A stretch of 64,000 nt of DNA from Macrotis lagotis (lineage: Eukaryota; Chordata; Mammalia; Peramelemorphia; Peramelidae). The notes beneath the pieces were generated by a model. That model searched no databases. It saw nothing but the letters and a program-made list of their open reading frames with translations, and was not told the origin of the DNA. The translations under genes were made by a program, and so were the position numbers. The stretch's first letter is position 1; each line of letters starts with the position of its first letter. Below are positions 48,191 to 59,700 of the stretch, piece by piece. The DNA lies in assembly GCF_037893015.1 (NCBI RefSeq), contig NC_133666.1, forward strand, positions 623,578,104-623,642,103, written 5' to 3'.

Positions 48191-48461
48191 CCTTCATTCT
48201 CAAAGAAAAACACAGGATTTGAGAGAGTGCTATGCTAAGTCAGCAGCCTCACTTTCTCCTGCAGAGCCATCTGGATGCAGTGTCCAGATATGAATATGGA
48301 TGACTGTAAATGGCCCTGGATGGGGGGGGGGGGGCAAGTCAGGTTAAGTGACTTGTCAAGGTAACATAGCTAATTAGTGTTACTTATCTGAGGTCAAATT
48401 CAAATTCTGGCCTCGTGACTCCAAGGTAAATGCTCTTTTTACTGCACCACCTAGCTGCCCT
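48190..48461 (-). mobile_element. RTE-mobilised SINE (RTESINE-like)
   Basis: The plus strand reads 'gtccttcattctcaaagaaa...cagagccatctggatgcagtgtccagata...', the reverse complement of the RTE-type tail and body. With the SINEs beside it, the block 47933-48461 is bracketed by 'ttacatctgga' (about 47920 and 48462) inside a retroviral fossil. Confidence 0.75.
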
Positions 48462-50258
48462 TACATCTGGAAAGGGGAAGGGAAGAGTTCTGTCAGCATG
48501 ATCCCTCAGGAGATGTCTTGTGAGGATAAATGTGGGAATGTTGAACCCAATAGAAAGACCAGGTTCAGGTGGTTAAATACCAAAGAGGAAAGAGGAAAGG
48601 ACGTCCATACATGAGTTCAAAGGGGCTCAAAACCAAGGGCTGTGAAGAGTGGCTCAAATCCTGTCCAGTACAAGAGGAAGAAGGGAAACCCAGTCTGTAT
48701 TCCAAAGATAATTTAGTTAAATGTGATTTTAAGATAGAATTTGCCTTCTCCACTTTACCTAAGGAACTAGGGTCTCATCATTAGTCTTACAAGTGGGAAA
48801 AATAACATAAAGATTTCTCCATGTCAGGTCATAGCTTACAGTAAGATAATGAAATTCCTTTGAAAATTGAGAGGGATCAGTAAAATGAGGACCAAAGCAT
48901 TTTTCAATTTGACTGAGGTCATGCATCCCGACAGGTTCACCTTCAGGACCTACCACTTCATGAAGAGGGAAGGATAGGCCAGGAGCAAAGAGAAGACAGG
49001 ACCAGAGTCTGAAGAAAATATGAAAGAGAGGGAGAAGTTGTAATGGTTAAAGAAGAAAAATATCTGGGACAGAAAAAATAGTATTGTTGTGGCCACATTC
49101 ATCAAAAGACTTGAGATGGAATCAGGTGAGGAGGAGTATAGGAAGGGGGAAAGAAGAGTGGGGTTGAAAGGAGGGCAACTTTCAGAGTATGGTCTGGAGA
49201 TGCAGTAGAAGGGACTGAGGGGTCTGATATACTCAATTTGGGAAGTCTTGATTGGAGTAAAAGAATTTGGGTGGTGGAGATGTATTCATATAGGGGAGGG
49301 TGCCACATTAGTTCAAAAAACAACTGGACTATGCAATCTCACTCCATTAACCTTGCCTTTGACACAGATTATTTAGGTCAGTGAGGTTGGCATAATCAAA
49401 GGTCCTCTCGGGTGGCCATGTCTCCCCATAATCCAATTTATCACTATATGGTGGAAAGAAAGACAAGCTGTTTAGGCGGCGTTGGGGATCTGTTTCAGAT
49501 TTTTGAGGGCACATCACAGTTGAGTGTCTGTGGTGTTTTTGAAATTTAAGATCCCCATGAAAATGAATACTAGGAGAGCTGAAAATCCACAGAGTAGCTC
49601 AGTCGCTATAACTCAGACCAATGTGGTGGGGGTGGGGGGTCCACTAAGTTTTGGTTTACACAGAGAAACTCTTCTGAAGTGGCCAGAGTGAGTAGGAGGA
49701 CTGGTAGTAGTTGTCCTTAAATACCAGAAGAGTATTGTGAGAGTTCCTATAGTCAACATCAGGGAGTTATCCCTAGCTTGCTACTGCAACTCACTGCTTC
49801 CCTGGTAGCAAGCCTTCAGGATTCCCTATCACTCCTCTCCCAGGTTTTAGCACCATAGAGAAGGTCAAAAGGGCAAACCTCCAGTAAAAAGGAAGATAAT
49901 TCTATAAATGAAAATGAATGCAAAGTTGTTCAGTGAGGAAAGTTCAGTGAGTTGGTCTGAGTAGACTCCAGCAGTGGGTGGCGGGGAGAGCAAGTTGTTT
50001 TATAGGGTATGGGATATAGAAGGTAGGGTGATATGGTCTCTGTAGGAACTGAGAGCCATTTGGGGGCCTCATGGAGGATGTGTTTTGTTGGGAGAGGGGT
50101 CACTAAGGTGAGATTGAGAATTTGGAGTTTCCATGGAGGCAAGAGTTCATGTTCTCAGGAAAGTATATTCAATGAGACTATACTGGGCAAGAGTAAAACT
50201 CAAGCCTGGATCCAACAAGAAGATAATGTCCTGTTCATTCTGAAAGAATGATGGGTCC

Positions 50259-50421
50259 TGGGCAGCTAGTTGGTACAATGGATAGAGCACTGGCCCTGGA
50301 GTCAGGAGGACCTGAATTCAAATACAACTTCAGGTACTTAATAATTAAATAGCTGTGTGACCATCAGCAAATCATTTAACCCCATTGCCTTGCAAAAACA
50401 AAAGCAAAAAAAAAAAAAGAA
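50259..50421 (+). mobile_element. tRNA-derived SINE with target-site duplication
   Basis: Sense copy with poly-A tail, flanked by 'gaatgatgggtcct' and 'gaacgaagggtcct'. Confidence 0.88.
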
Positions 50422-50429
50422 CGAAGGGT

Positions 50430-50929
50430 CCTCTGAAGGTAGAGTCTTGCTATGTGGGGACAATTCCAGTGCCACTTGTTATGAAATAAGACCCTTCTAT
50501 TTTTTAACCCTCTGGAACTTCTTATGAGCAGGTAAGAATTACACTATCCTAAACTGTATTCTGAGGGAATTGAGGGGATTAGTACTGAAAATAGTCAATT
50601 GTGGGCATTGAGTGAACCACATTAAGTCCATTCTGAAGCTAGCTCAGCTGCCTTTCTATTGAATTATGACTCTAGTCCAGTTTCTGTCCTGTAAAAAAAC
50701 TTTATTCAATTGTAGGACTTGGGAGAAACCTTATTGTATTGTTTAAAATTAGTCCTGCATGGCTGGAACCTAGACCACCTCTCCTTAGTGTTCATGCACT
50801 CTTAGCTAAGGACCTAGGTTGCACTGATCAGAAATTCAGTCAGATCCAAAGACTGATATAAGGAAATTTCTTGCAATTGTACATTAAAGGAATTCATATG
50901 ATTTTTCTGAATATTGTCCCATACCAATA
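50430..50929. other. Unassigned sequence, possibly retroviral
   Basis: On the minus strand, upstream of the class I fossil, there is an AATAAA-type signal with a T-rich run (near 50700) that could be LTR sequence. No partner LTR was found. Confidence 0.3.
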
Positions 50930-51480
50930 TGTTTCCATGTTCCTTTTTTCCCCCTTATATTTTTTTATTATATTAATACATATTTATGGAATAAAACAAA
51001 CATTTCTATAGAAGTACAATAAAAAGATGACTATACATGAAACTGAAAATCAACTATGCACAACTTGCTATTCCTTTCAAATATACAAAAAATTATCATG
51101 CAAATTTTTTTCTCCTTTTTTATTCCCATCCTGCCCTAGAGATGGTAACCATTAGAGCCAAATAGGTTTATATTTGTGTCTGTGCATGTTTGTGCATGTA
51201 AAATTATATATATATATATATACATGTACTTTTATTTATCAACTCTTTCTCTGGATGCAGATAGCACCTATTTTCGTATGTCCTTGATAATTAATTAAAG
51301 TTTTTATATTAATCAAAATAACTCATTCAAAGTCATTCTTAAAACAATACAGACATAGACATGGTATTTCTAAGTCAAAGGGTTATAGGTAGTTTAATAA
51401 CTCTTTGGACATCATTCTAGATAGCTCTCTAAAATGGTCAGATCAGTTCACAATTCTAATGTTTCAGATTTTCTTATACT
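50930..51480 (-). mobile_element. L1 3' fragment
   Basis: Inverted L1 3' UTR and ORF2 end ('caactctttctctggatgcagatagcacc', 'agatagctctctaaaatggtcagatcagttcacaattc'). A (TA)n run lies at about 51207-51222. Confidence 0.6.
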
Positions 51481-51791
51481 TTTCCTATTTTTATTATTCT
51501 ATTTATTCTATTTTCAATATTTTATTTCTATTTCATTACTCAATTTATTCTGTTTTATTTTATTCTATTTTTATTTTTCTGTATTATTTATTTTTGTTTT
51601 ATTTATTGTTTTTAATCATAGAATCATTGTCATTTGATTCTACTTGTCCGATTATATTTTTCAAGGAGGTATTTTCTTCCTTAAGATTTTGAATCTCTTA
51701 GCTAACTTTCTTTTCAAGATGTTGGAGAAAAGACAAGGATAGATATGAACTCTCCCCAAAAACCTTCTACATGCCTTTAAACTATGCTGTA

Positions 51792-51925
51792 GGGGTGGCT
51801 AGGTGGCGCCTTGGAGTCAGTAGTACCTGGGTTCAAATCCGGTCTCAGACACTTAATAATTACCTAGCTGTGTGACCTTGGGCAAGCCACTTAACCCCAT
51901 TTGCCTTGCAAAAACCTAAAAACAA
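51792..51925 (+). mobile_element. tRNA-derived SINE, internally shortened, with target-site duplication
   Basis: Flanked by 'aaactatgctgta' on both sides (51779 and 51926). It lacks about 25 bases after 'aggtggcgcc'. It is inserted in an L1 5' UTR. Confidence 0.9.
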
Positions 51926-53074
51926 AAACTATGCTGTAAAACAAATTGTGAAATGACAGAACCCACAAAAGAGCAGTGTGAAATATTTCATTTCAGTCAA
52001 ACATAACTTGGAGATTAGCAAGACAAGCCTGTCATACCAGGATAGGAATGGAGTACAGTCCAATACAGACCTTGCCAGCATAGATTGAGCCCAAGCAAAC
52101 CAGGAGAAGCCCTCAGGAGCCACTGAATTAAAAGAAGCCAAGGATGACTCTGAAAACTCTCAGCCCACTGATGGTAACAGGGTTAAACAACTTCTCAGGA
52201 GACTATGGGGCGGTCTCTTTGAGGATACTAGGGGCAGGATTCTATTGCTTTGCCCATCTTCAGATCTGGATCCCAGTTCTGGGTGATAGATCCAAAATGA
52301 GAAGTACTAGCACACTAAGCTTGAAGAGCAGGAAACCTAATCTCAATTCCAAGGAAAGAAAGAGTGCTTGTGATCACTCAAAAAGTCACACCTCTCTTCA
52401 GATCATATGATCTTTTAAGAACTCAAAAGGTACAGGTCCCTAGACATGGTTCTGAAAATAACTGCACAAAACCACTGAAGTTTGAACTGTAAGCAGAACT
52501 TCACAGTAGCAAAAAAGTTAAAAATCACAAATAGTCTAAAAAGAGCAAACAGAAAAAATTTAGATCATGAAGAATTACTGTGGTGACAAGGAACAACAAA
52601 ATGCACACTCAGAAGAAGACAAAAAATCAAAACTCCTACATCCAAAGCTTGCAAGAAAAATAGGAATGTGTCTTAGGCAGTAGATGAGCTAAAATACTAT
52701 TTTGAGAACATAATAAGAAAGGTAGAAGAAAAATTGAGGATAGAAATGAGTGTAATGCAAGAAAATCATGAAAAATGAGTCAACAATTTGATAGTCACCA
52801 AAAATGTTGAAGACAATATCACATTAACAAAACAGAATATCTTAAATGGTAAAAGGGGGATAAAAACCAAATGAGGAAAAGAATTCCTTGAAAAGCAGAA
52901 TTGGTCAAATGAAAAAAGAGGCATAAAAATTCACTGAGTTAAAAAACTCCTGAAAAAAACAAATTTGACCAAATGAAAAATGAGGTACAAAAATTCAATG
53001 AAGAAAATAATTCCTTAAAAATTAGAATTGAGCAAATGGAAGTTAATGACTTTAAAAGATATCAAAAAACAATA

Positions 53075-53222
53075 GGGGCGGCTAGGTGGTACAGTGGATA
53101 AAGCACAGGGCCTGGAGTCAGGAGTACTTGGGTTCAAATCCGGGCTCAGACACTTAATAATTACCTAGCTGTGTGGCCTTGGGCAAGCCACTTAACCCCG
53201 TTTGCCTTCCAAAAAAAAAAAA
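53075..53222 (+). mobile_element. tRNA-derived SINE
   Basis: Near-consensus sense copy, 'ggggcggctaggtggtacag' to poly-A, with 'aaacaata' repeats at each side, within L1 ORF1. Confidence 0.9.
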
Positions 53223-53679
53223 GAAAGAAAGAAACAATAAAGACCAGAAGAATGAAAAAAATAGATGACAATGTGAAATATCTCAATGTAAAAATAATAA
53301 AAGTTATCTTTGGATTTGAAAAAGATCATATTGTCATAAATGTGATGACATGACTTGCACATTTTGTTTATTATACTGAGAGGAGTGTTGTTGAAAGATA
53401 TCCTTCTCACTACCTTTTTCAAAACTATTTCACCCCTTAACTTGATTGATAGAAAATAGGACTTCTGGTGATATTTGGATTCTGGGGGAGTCCTTGGACT
53501 TAACTGTTTTAATTTCCTTCCCATATCAGTGAGGATCTAGAGCACTGCAATAATGCCAGGTAAGGCACAAAAATATGATTTCTTGGTGAAAAATTAGTGA
53601 TAATACTGTATATCCAAGCCTGACTCTCTTGATGGTCTAATGGTCTGTATATTGATTTTATGATAATACTCTTCTGTCA

Positions 53680-54340
53680 TTGAGGAAAAGCTACTCTGTC
53701 TTACAAAACTGGTCACAATAGAGTATACCCAAAACCCTAATCATCAGTGCACAATCATCTGCAAACAGAAGATCATGCACCAACACTCCTTCCACTTTGG
53801 TCTTGGCATGTAGCCTTTTAAAGTTGAAGAATTTACCATTGGTACAGCAGCTGACCTTGAGGTCATGTTCATCCTTGGTGAAGGCATTTGATAACATGGT
53901 TGAAAACATTATGCTAAAAAGTATGGGAGCAAGGACACATCCTTGTTTCACTCCATTGGTGACTAGGAAGTCTGATGAGCATCATCCACTATTCGGAAGC
54001 TGGGTATGCATGCTGTCCTGAAATTGATATACAATAATGATGAACTCTGGGCAGACAATAATTTTCCACATGCCCTCATGACTGATGGCATCAAAAGCCT
54101 TGGTCAGATCTAGAAATATATATAGACTTCTGTTCTGTTTCTGGCATTTTCCTGGAGTTGTCAGTCAACAAACTCCATAACAACCCTTTCTGAAGTCACA
54201 CTGGCTCTCAGGGAGATGATCATCTTCCAAGTGAAGGATCAGCCTATTGAGGAGGACTCTGGTAAAAATCTTGCCAGTGATGACTAAAAGAAAAATACCC
54301 CTATGATTGTCACAGTATAATCTGTCCCCTTTACCTTTAT
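53680..54340 (-). mobile_element. RTE-type LINE, inverted 5' part of the insertion (reverse transcriptase)
   Basis: Minus-strand translation gives reverse transcriptase blocks in order: YKGKGDRLYCDNHRGI, the LTKAFDAISHEG block (the F..D region), then NGVKQGCVLAP and the catalytic FADDCA box. The YADD-type box reads FADD. This is the RT of a family known from many animal genomes whose ORF ends with a C2H2-like motif; in opossum I assign it to RTE by its 3' tail. The rest of the ORF continues in the opposite orientation from 54341, so the two features are one insertion. Stops are present and it is dead. Confidence 0.8.
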
Positions 54341-55275
54341 AGAGATGGACAATGGAAGCTGATCCACAAAGTATGGATCAATTATCTGCTGCTTCTGCTA
54401 ATTTTGGTCTAATAATTAACACCAAGAAAACACAGGTGCTTCAACAGCTAGTACCACAGCATCCCTATGAGGAAACACCAATCACAACAAATGGAGAAGC
54501 TGAGTGCTGTGGACAAGTTCACTTACCTTGGCAGTGTCCTTTCCACTGAGGTATACATTGACACAGATTTAGCTCAGTATTTGGAAGACTCCAAAAGAAA
54601 AGTGTGGGAGAGAAGAGATAGTAGACTGCCTACCAAACTGAAGATCTACATATCCACTTTGCTGATCTCATTCCTATATACCTGTGAAACCTGGACAGTC
54701 TACCAGCACCATGTCAGGAAACTGAATAGGTTCCATTTAAATTGTATCAGTTACCAGACACTGAGGTCCTTTCTCAAGCTAAACTGTATAACATTCCAAC
54801 ATTAATACAGAGAGTGCAACTAAGATGGACTGGACATGTTGATAGAATGCCAGACATATGCTTGCAAAAAAAAAACTCTTTTATAGAGAACTCATACAGG
54901 GCAAGGGCTCACAAGGTGGTCAGAAGAAGTGACACTGAGACCTGAACATCTCATTGAAGAACTTCAGAATTGATTGGATAGTATGGGAAACCCTGGTACC
55001 ATCATCCAGCATGGTGAGCCCTCATCAGAGCAGGTGCTACACCATATGAGGAAGGCAGAATCGAAGTAGCTCAAGAAAAATGTGACATTCATAAATTTAG
55101 AGTACCCACCTCAGGTGTTCACATGAACTATTTGTGCCCAGCTTGTGGTAGAGCATTCCAAGCTCATATTGGTCTGATCAGCCATAGTCAGACACATTGT
55201 AATTTATCTCAAATATAGTGATGTCATTTTGGTCCTCTCTGATAATGAAGGACAAGAACTAAGCAACCAAATAAT
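54341..55275 (+). mobile_element. RTE-type LINE, 3' part (RT thumb, C2H2-like tail, 3' end)
   Basis: Plus-strand frames continue the RT where the inverted part stops: EADPQSMDQLSAASANFG, INTKKTQVL, DKFTYLGSVLS, VWERRDSRLPTKLKIY, CETWTVYQHHVRKLNRFH, LRWTGHVDRMPD, and a terminal zinc-finger-like CPACGRAFQAHIGLISH near 55135-55190. The reading frame shifts several times. After the stop comes 'gtcattttggtcctct...gataatgaaggacaag', the same 3' tail carried by the RTE-mobilised SINEs elsewhere in the window. Confidence 0.82.
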
Positions 55276-55714
55276 CATCAGAATAAGGGTATTATGGACT
55301 ATTCAAAAGTATGATATGATTGATGAAGTTTTTAACAAGCTTTCAATAGTAGGACAAAGCCAGCTTGCCACTCAGAGGTTTATGCTTCTCAGCTCTGTTA
55401 GTAAAGTCACCAGAGCTTGAACTCACTAGACACTGCTAGAACCAAGAGGTTTCAGGGTGGCCCTGTCCTTCACAAATGAAAGAGAACTTTCCCCAGTGCT
55501 CCCACTCACTTCTCCAGAATTAGTCCAAAATGCCTCCTGGGTGCCAAGAGGTCTCATCTCTGCCAGTCCAGAGCCAAGGATCTGACTCCTTTTTGGATTG
55601 ACTGAGGACAACAAAGGTCATCACCCACAAAGGTGCTGGAGCAGCAGAGGCTGTTGTGGTGGTGAGGGTTATAAGGGATCAAGCCACCAAAGCTGGTACC
55701 TCACACCTGGCATC
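55276..55714. other. Unassigned sequence between LINE fragments
   Basis: Frames at 55426-55614 (minus) and 55598-55804 (plus) are probably decayed L1 5' region. No gene seen. Confidence 0.4.
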
Positions 55715-55935
55715 TTCCTGATAACTGACCTAGAAAATAGAACTAGGAGAGATAATTTAAAAATTGCTAGAGTACTTGAAAGCCATGATCAAAAAAGAGC
55801 CTAGAAATCATCTTTTGAGAAATTATCAAGGCAAACTGCACTGTCTTCTGGAACAAGATAGTAAAATAGAAATATAAAGAATCCACCAATCACCTCCTGA
55901 GAAAGATCCCAAAATGAAAACTTCCAGGAATGTTA
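55715..55935 (+). mobile_element. L1/HAL1 ORF1 fragment
   Basis: The frame reads ITDLENRTRRDNLKIARVLE, the conserved ORF1 segment after the coiled coil, and then degrades. Confidence 0.7.
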
Positions 55936-57355
55936 TTTCTTTATTTTTAAAGGTTTTATTTATTTTGAGTTTTACAATTTTCCCCCTAATTTTACTTCCC
56001 TCCTCCCACCCACCATAGAAGGTAATTTGTCAGTCTTTACATTGTTTCCATAGTATACATTGATGCAAATTGAATGTGATGAGAAAGAGAAATCATATCC
56101 TTAAGGAAGAAATATAAAGTATAAGAAATAGCAAAATCAGACAAAAGATATCAGTTTTTTCCCCTAAATTAAAGCTAATAGTCTTTGGTCTTTGTTCAAA
56201 CTCCACTGTTGTTTCTCTGGATACAGATGGTATTCTCCATTGTAGACAGCCCCAAATTGTCCCTGATGGTTGCACTGATGGAATGAGCAAGTCCATCAAG
56301 GTTGATCATTACCCCCATGTTGCTGTTAGGGTGTACAGTGTTTTTCTGATTCTGCTCATCTCACTCAGCATCAGTTCATGCAAATCTCTCCAGGTTTCCC
56401 TGAATTCCCATCCCTCCTAGTTTCTAATAGAACAGTAGTGTTCCATGACATACATATACCACAGTTTGATAAGCCATTCCCCAACTGAGGGACATTTACT
56501 TGATCTCCAATTTTTTGCCACCACAAACAGGGCTGCTATGAATATTTTTGTAGAAGTGATTCTTTTTACCCTTTTTCATCATCTCTTCAGGGTATAGACC
56601 CAGGAGTGGTATTGCTGGATATGGACATTTTTGTTGCCCTTTGGGCGTAGTTCCAAATTTCTCTCCAGAAAGGTTGGATGAATTCACAGTTCCACCAACA
56701 ATGTAATAGTGTCCCAGATTTCCCACAACCCTTCCAACAATGATCATTTTCCTTTGTGATCATATTGGACAATCTGAAAGGTGTGAGGTGGTACCTCAAA
56801 GAAGCTTCAACTTGCATTTATTTCTCTAATAAGTAATTATTTAGAGCAATTTTTCATATGACTATAGATTGCTTTGATCTCCTCATCTGTAAATTGTCTT
56901 TGCATATCCTTTGACCATTTGTGAATTGGGGAATGGCTTTTTTTTTAAATATGACAGGGGTGGCTAGGTGGCCCAATGAACAGAGCACTGGGCCTGCAGG
57001 CAGGAGTACCTGAGTTCAAATCCAGCCTCAGACACTTAATACTTACCTAATTGTGTGGCCTTGGGCAAGCCACTTAACCCCATTTGACTTGCAAAAAGTA
57101 AAAAAAAAGGAATATAACAGTTCTCTGCATATTTTAGAAATGAATCTTTTGTCAGAAACATTACTTGTAAAGATTGTTTCCCAGTTTATGACATTTCTTT
57201 TGATCTTGGTTACAGTGGTTTTGTCTCTGCAAAAGCTTTTTAATTTAATGTAATCAAAATATCTAGTTTGTTTTTGGTGATGTTATCCATCTCTTCCTTA
57301 TTCATAAACTGCTTCTCTTTCCATAGATCTGTCAGATATATTCTAAGATCAGTTA
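55936..57355 (-). mobile_element. L1 ORF2 C-terminus and 3' UTR
   Basis: The minus strand at 56496-56817 gives LRYHLTPFRL, ENDHCWKGCGKSGTLLHCWW and PFWREIWNYAQRA, then PGSIP/LLGLYPEE in shifted frames. The T-rich 3' end lies near 55950. It is head to head with the ORF1 fragment just before it and contains the SINE at 56956. Confidence 0.8.
56956..57108 (+). mobile_element. tRNA-derived SINE with target-site duplication
   Basis: Sense copy flanked by 'aatatgacag' and 'aatataacag', inside a minus-strand L1 3' fragment. Confidence 0.9.
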
Positions 57356-57429
57356 GCATTGCTTAAACCATCATTTCTTGTGCAAGATCGGAGTGGGGAA
57401 GGTGTAAGGAAAAATGACTGGAATATAAA

Positions 57430-57651
57430 AACAAAAGGTGGGAGAGAGAGAGAGAGAGAGGAAATAAGAAGGAGGAGGAGGAGGAGGAGGAGGAGGAGGA
57501 GGAGGAGGAGGAGGAGACCAAGACCAAGGACAAGAAGAACAAGAAGAACAAGAAAGAGAAAAGGATGGGAAGGAGTAAGGGAGGGAGGGAGGGAGGGAGG
57601 AAGGAAGGAAGGAAGGAAGGAAGGAAGGAAGAGAGGGAGGGGAGGGAGGAC

Positions 57652-57691
<40 letters not shown>

Positions 57692-57775
57692 CAAAGGAAG
57701 GGGAGGGAGGAAGCAAGGGAGAGAAAGAGAAAAAAAAGAAAAAGAGAGAAAGAGAATTGACGAAGGAAGGAAGGG

Positions 57776-57826
<51 letters not shown>

Positions 57827-58010
57827 GAGACAGAGAGACAGAGAGACAGAGTCAGAGAAAGAGTCAGAGAGACTGAGACAGAGAGAGTGAGAGTGAGAGA
57901 CAGAGAGAGACAGAGAGAGAGAGACAGCAAGACAGAGAGACAGAGACAGAGAGACAGAAAGACAGAGAGACAGAGACAGAGAGAGAGACTGAGAAACTAA
58001 GAGACTGAAA
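57430..58010 (+). repeat. Compound purine-rich microsatellite
   Basis: Successive blocks of (GA)n, (GGA)n at about 57470-57515, (GGGA)n at 57578-57600, (GGAA)n at 57600-57630, (GACA)n at 57665-57690, and mixed (GA)n/(GACA)n to about 58000. The long frames on both strands (Arg/Glu or Ser/Leu) are repeat artefacts. Confidence 0.95.
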
Positions 58011-58449
58011 AAAGCCAGGGCCTGACAAGCCCTTGTGCAGTCAGAAATCTTAGATAACTCTGATTTCTCCTTGAACCTTAGAAACCAAATCATTCTTGTC
58101 TTTCAGAGGAAGTAGTAGCCCTTGTAGACAAGGCTATGTGTATGCAAAGGCTTGGCAAAGGATGATTGTAAATTTTAACCCTCTTAGGCATTCTGTTTAC
58201 AGGCTTCTCCCCCCCCCCCCCCGCCCAAGACTGATGGAACTCAGAGAGCTACAATTAGTATGCTTGTGAGACTGCCTCAGACCCCAGAATGTTCTGTCCT
58301 TTGCCTGTCAGATGAGCTCTGGTGCTGCTAGCAAAAGGGAATAGGGACAAGGCCTAGATATGTGATTTCACTGGTATAAGGAATTGCCAGGTGAGCAAAG
58401 TCCCTTTACCAATGCAGGTCAAGGTCTTACAATCTTAGAGAGTGGCCTA

Positions 58450-58620
58450 AAGCAGAGGTGTCAGACACAACTGGCAGGCAAGATTAAACTGCAGTAGGAA
58501 ACTATTTAAGAAAATAAATAAAAATATAAAAATATAGATAATGTTACATTTTAAAAACAAATCACAAGTGACCTTCCAGGAATTCTGATTAGTGGCTCCC
58601 AATTCTATTAGATTTTGACT
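58450..58620 (+). mobile_element. Possible non-autonomous DNA transposon fragment
   Basis: 'agcagaggtgtcagacacaactggcaggc...gtgaccttccaggaattctgattagtggctccc' resembles a recurrent mammalian repeat of the '...gtgtcaaactc..' type. Class uncertain. Confidence 0.35.
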
Positions 58621-58639
58621 GAGAGCTTAAGTCCCACAT

Positions 58640-58740
58640 CCAGGGCCAAAAAGGAAGTATATGACACAGTCAAAATTTGAACCCAGGTCTTCTTGACTTT
58701 AAACCTAGCTTCTTAATAGCAACATATAGCATTGCCTCCA
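58640..58740 (-). mobile_element. Old tRNA-derived SINE fragment
   Basis: 'cacagtcaaaatttgaacccaggtcttcttgactttaaacctagc' is the antisense middle of the common SINE. Confidence 0.5.
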
Positions 58741-59264
58741 CACTAGGCAACTACCTTATTTTGATGATACCTTTCCTACCCTCTGTGACAGATTTTTTTT
58801 TATGTAATATTAAAGTGAGCAGATATTCAAGGTACTAATAAAAACAGAGTATAAATCTTCGATTCATGCAACAGAGGAAAAAGTCCCCTAGACCCAATGT
58901 GCTGCAGGTTTCTATGTGTCCCAGACTGTGAAATTTCCTAGGATATATAAAAAGAAGTGCATAGATAACCCAGAAGTAGCGTTCAGCAAATACTTCCTGC
59001 TCTGGACCTCAGTTTTCTCCTCAGTGACATGAGGGAATTGGGCTACATCAATCACTAAGGTCCCTTCAAGATCAAGTATGAACAAATCTGACATAACCCA
59101 CAGAGTACACAGAAACCTCCATATCTGATAAGTGAATGAAAATGACATTTCACATTCTGGATTTTTCACCCCACTCCACATTACCTTGCTAATAATATTG
59201 CTGACTCTGCTTGGGCATCTTCTAAACCTGAACTGAGGCAGAGTCAGTGGGGCTTTTCTCCATG
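58741..59264. other. Unassigned intergenic sequence
   Basis: The 119-codon minus-strand frame at 58912-59271 has no recognised domain. 58980-59090 ('gctctggacctcagttttctcctcagtgacatgagggaattgggctaca') contains a MIR-like tail. Confidence 0.45.
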
Positions 59265-59700
59265 GTGCCAAAATTTAGAGGAATTGTTGATTTAGAATGG
59301 AAAGGACTTTAAAGGTTATTGATTCCAATCCTTTCACTTTACAGATATGAAAAAAAAATGAGGAGCTTAAGACTTCAAGGGTTTCATGCCTAGTGTCTCA
59401 AGAAGGATTTGGATCCATCTCTTGCTAACTTTAAGTCTGATGCTCTTCTATATTATGCAGAATTTGGAAACAAATGATCTTAGGATCTTTTGGGAGAAGT
59501 AGGATAGGTTCTGATCTGCAGTTTTGTTAATGAAGAGAACTCCAAGCATGAAAACTATTAGCAATGTATCTGTAACTTAAGAGTCCTTGATATGGTGATA
59601 TGGCTAGTATGTCTCAGAGACTGGATGGATCCCAGGTCTTCCTGACTCCAAGGTCAACTTCCGATCCTCAACACTACATGCTGATTCTCTAGTTTCCAGT
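59265..59700 (-). mobile_element. MIR-like remnants
   Basis: 'ggttattgattccaatcctttcactttacagatatga...gcttaagacttcaagggtttcatgcc' and, further on, 'cccaggtcttcctgactccaaggtcaac'. Confidence 0.55.

Larger units (their letters stand above)
47600..50200 (-). mobile_element. Endogenous retrovirus fossil, class I (gammaretrovirus-like): gag and integrase parts
   Basis: Minus-strand sequence includes a capsid-type gag block (DPSQFSKEF..YLTVSYDLTWRN, 48759-48956) and an integrase-type block (LSPFELMYGRPF, 48565-48753). Less certain gag or leader sequence lies toward 49-50.2 kb, and pol-end sequence toward 47.6 kb. It is incomplete and heavily broken, with many breaks. A SINE block with flanking duplications (47933-48461) lies inside it, so it is older than those SINEs. 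No LTR pair was identified. Confidence 0.65.
51715..53340 (+). mobile_element. L1 5' UTR and ORF1 N-terminal region
   Basis: Starts 'gatgttggagaaaagacaagg' and continues with L1 5' UTR-type sequence ('gacagaacccacaaaagagcag', 'gacaagcctgtcataccagg'). ORF1 coiled-coil sequence follows from about 52.6 kb with repeated 'caaatgaaaaa.gaggtacaaaaattca' heptad-like units. Two SINEs are inserted. Stops throughout; a relic. Confidence 0.65.

Noticed and set aside
57371-58093. 240-codon minus-strand frame
   Set aside because: Encoded by GA/GGA/GACA microsatellites; parallel frames are open on both strands.
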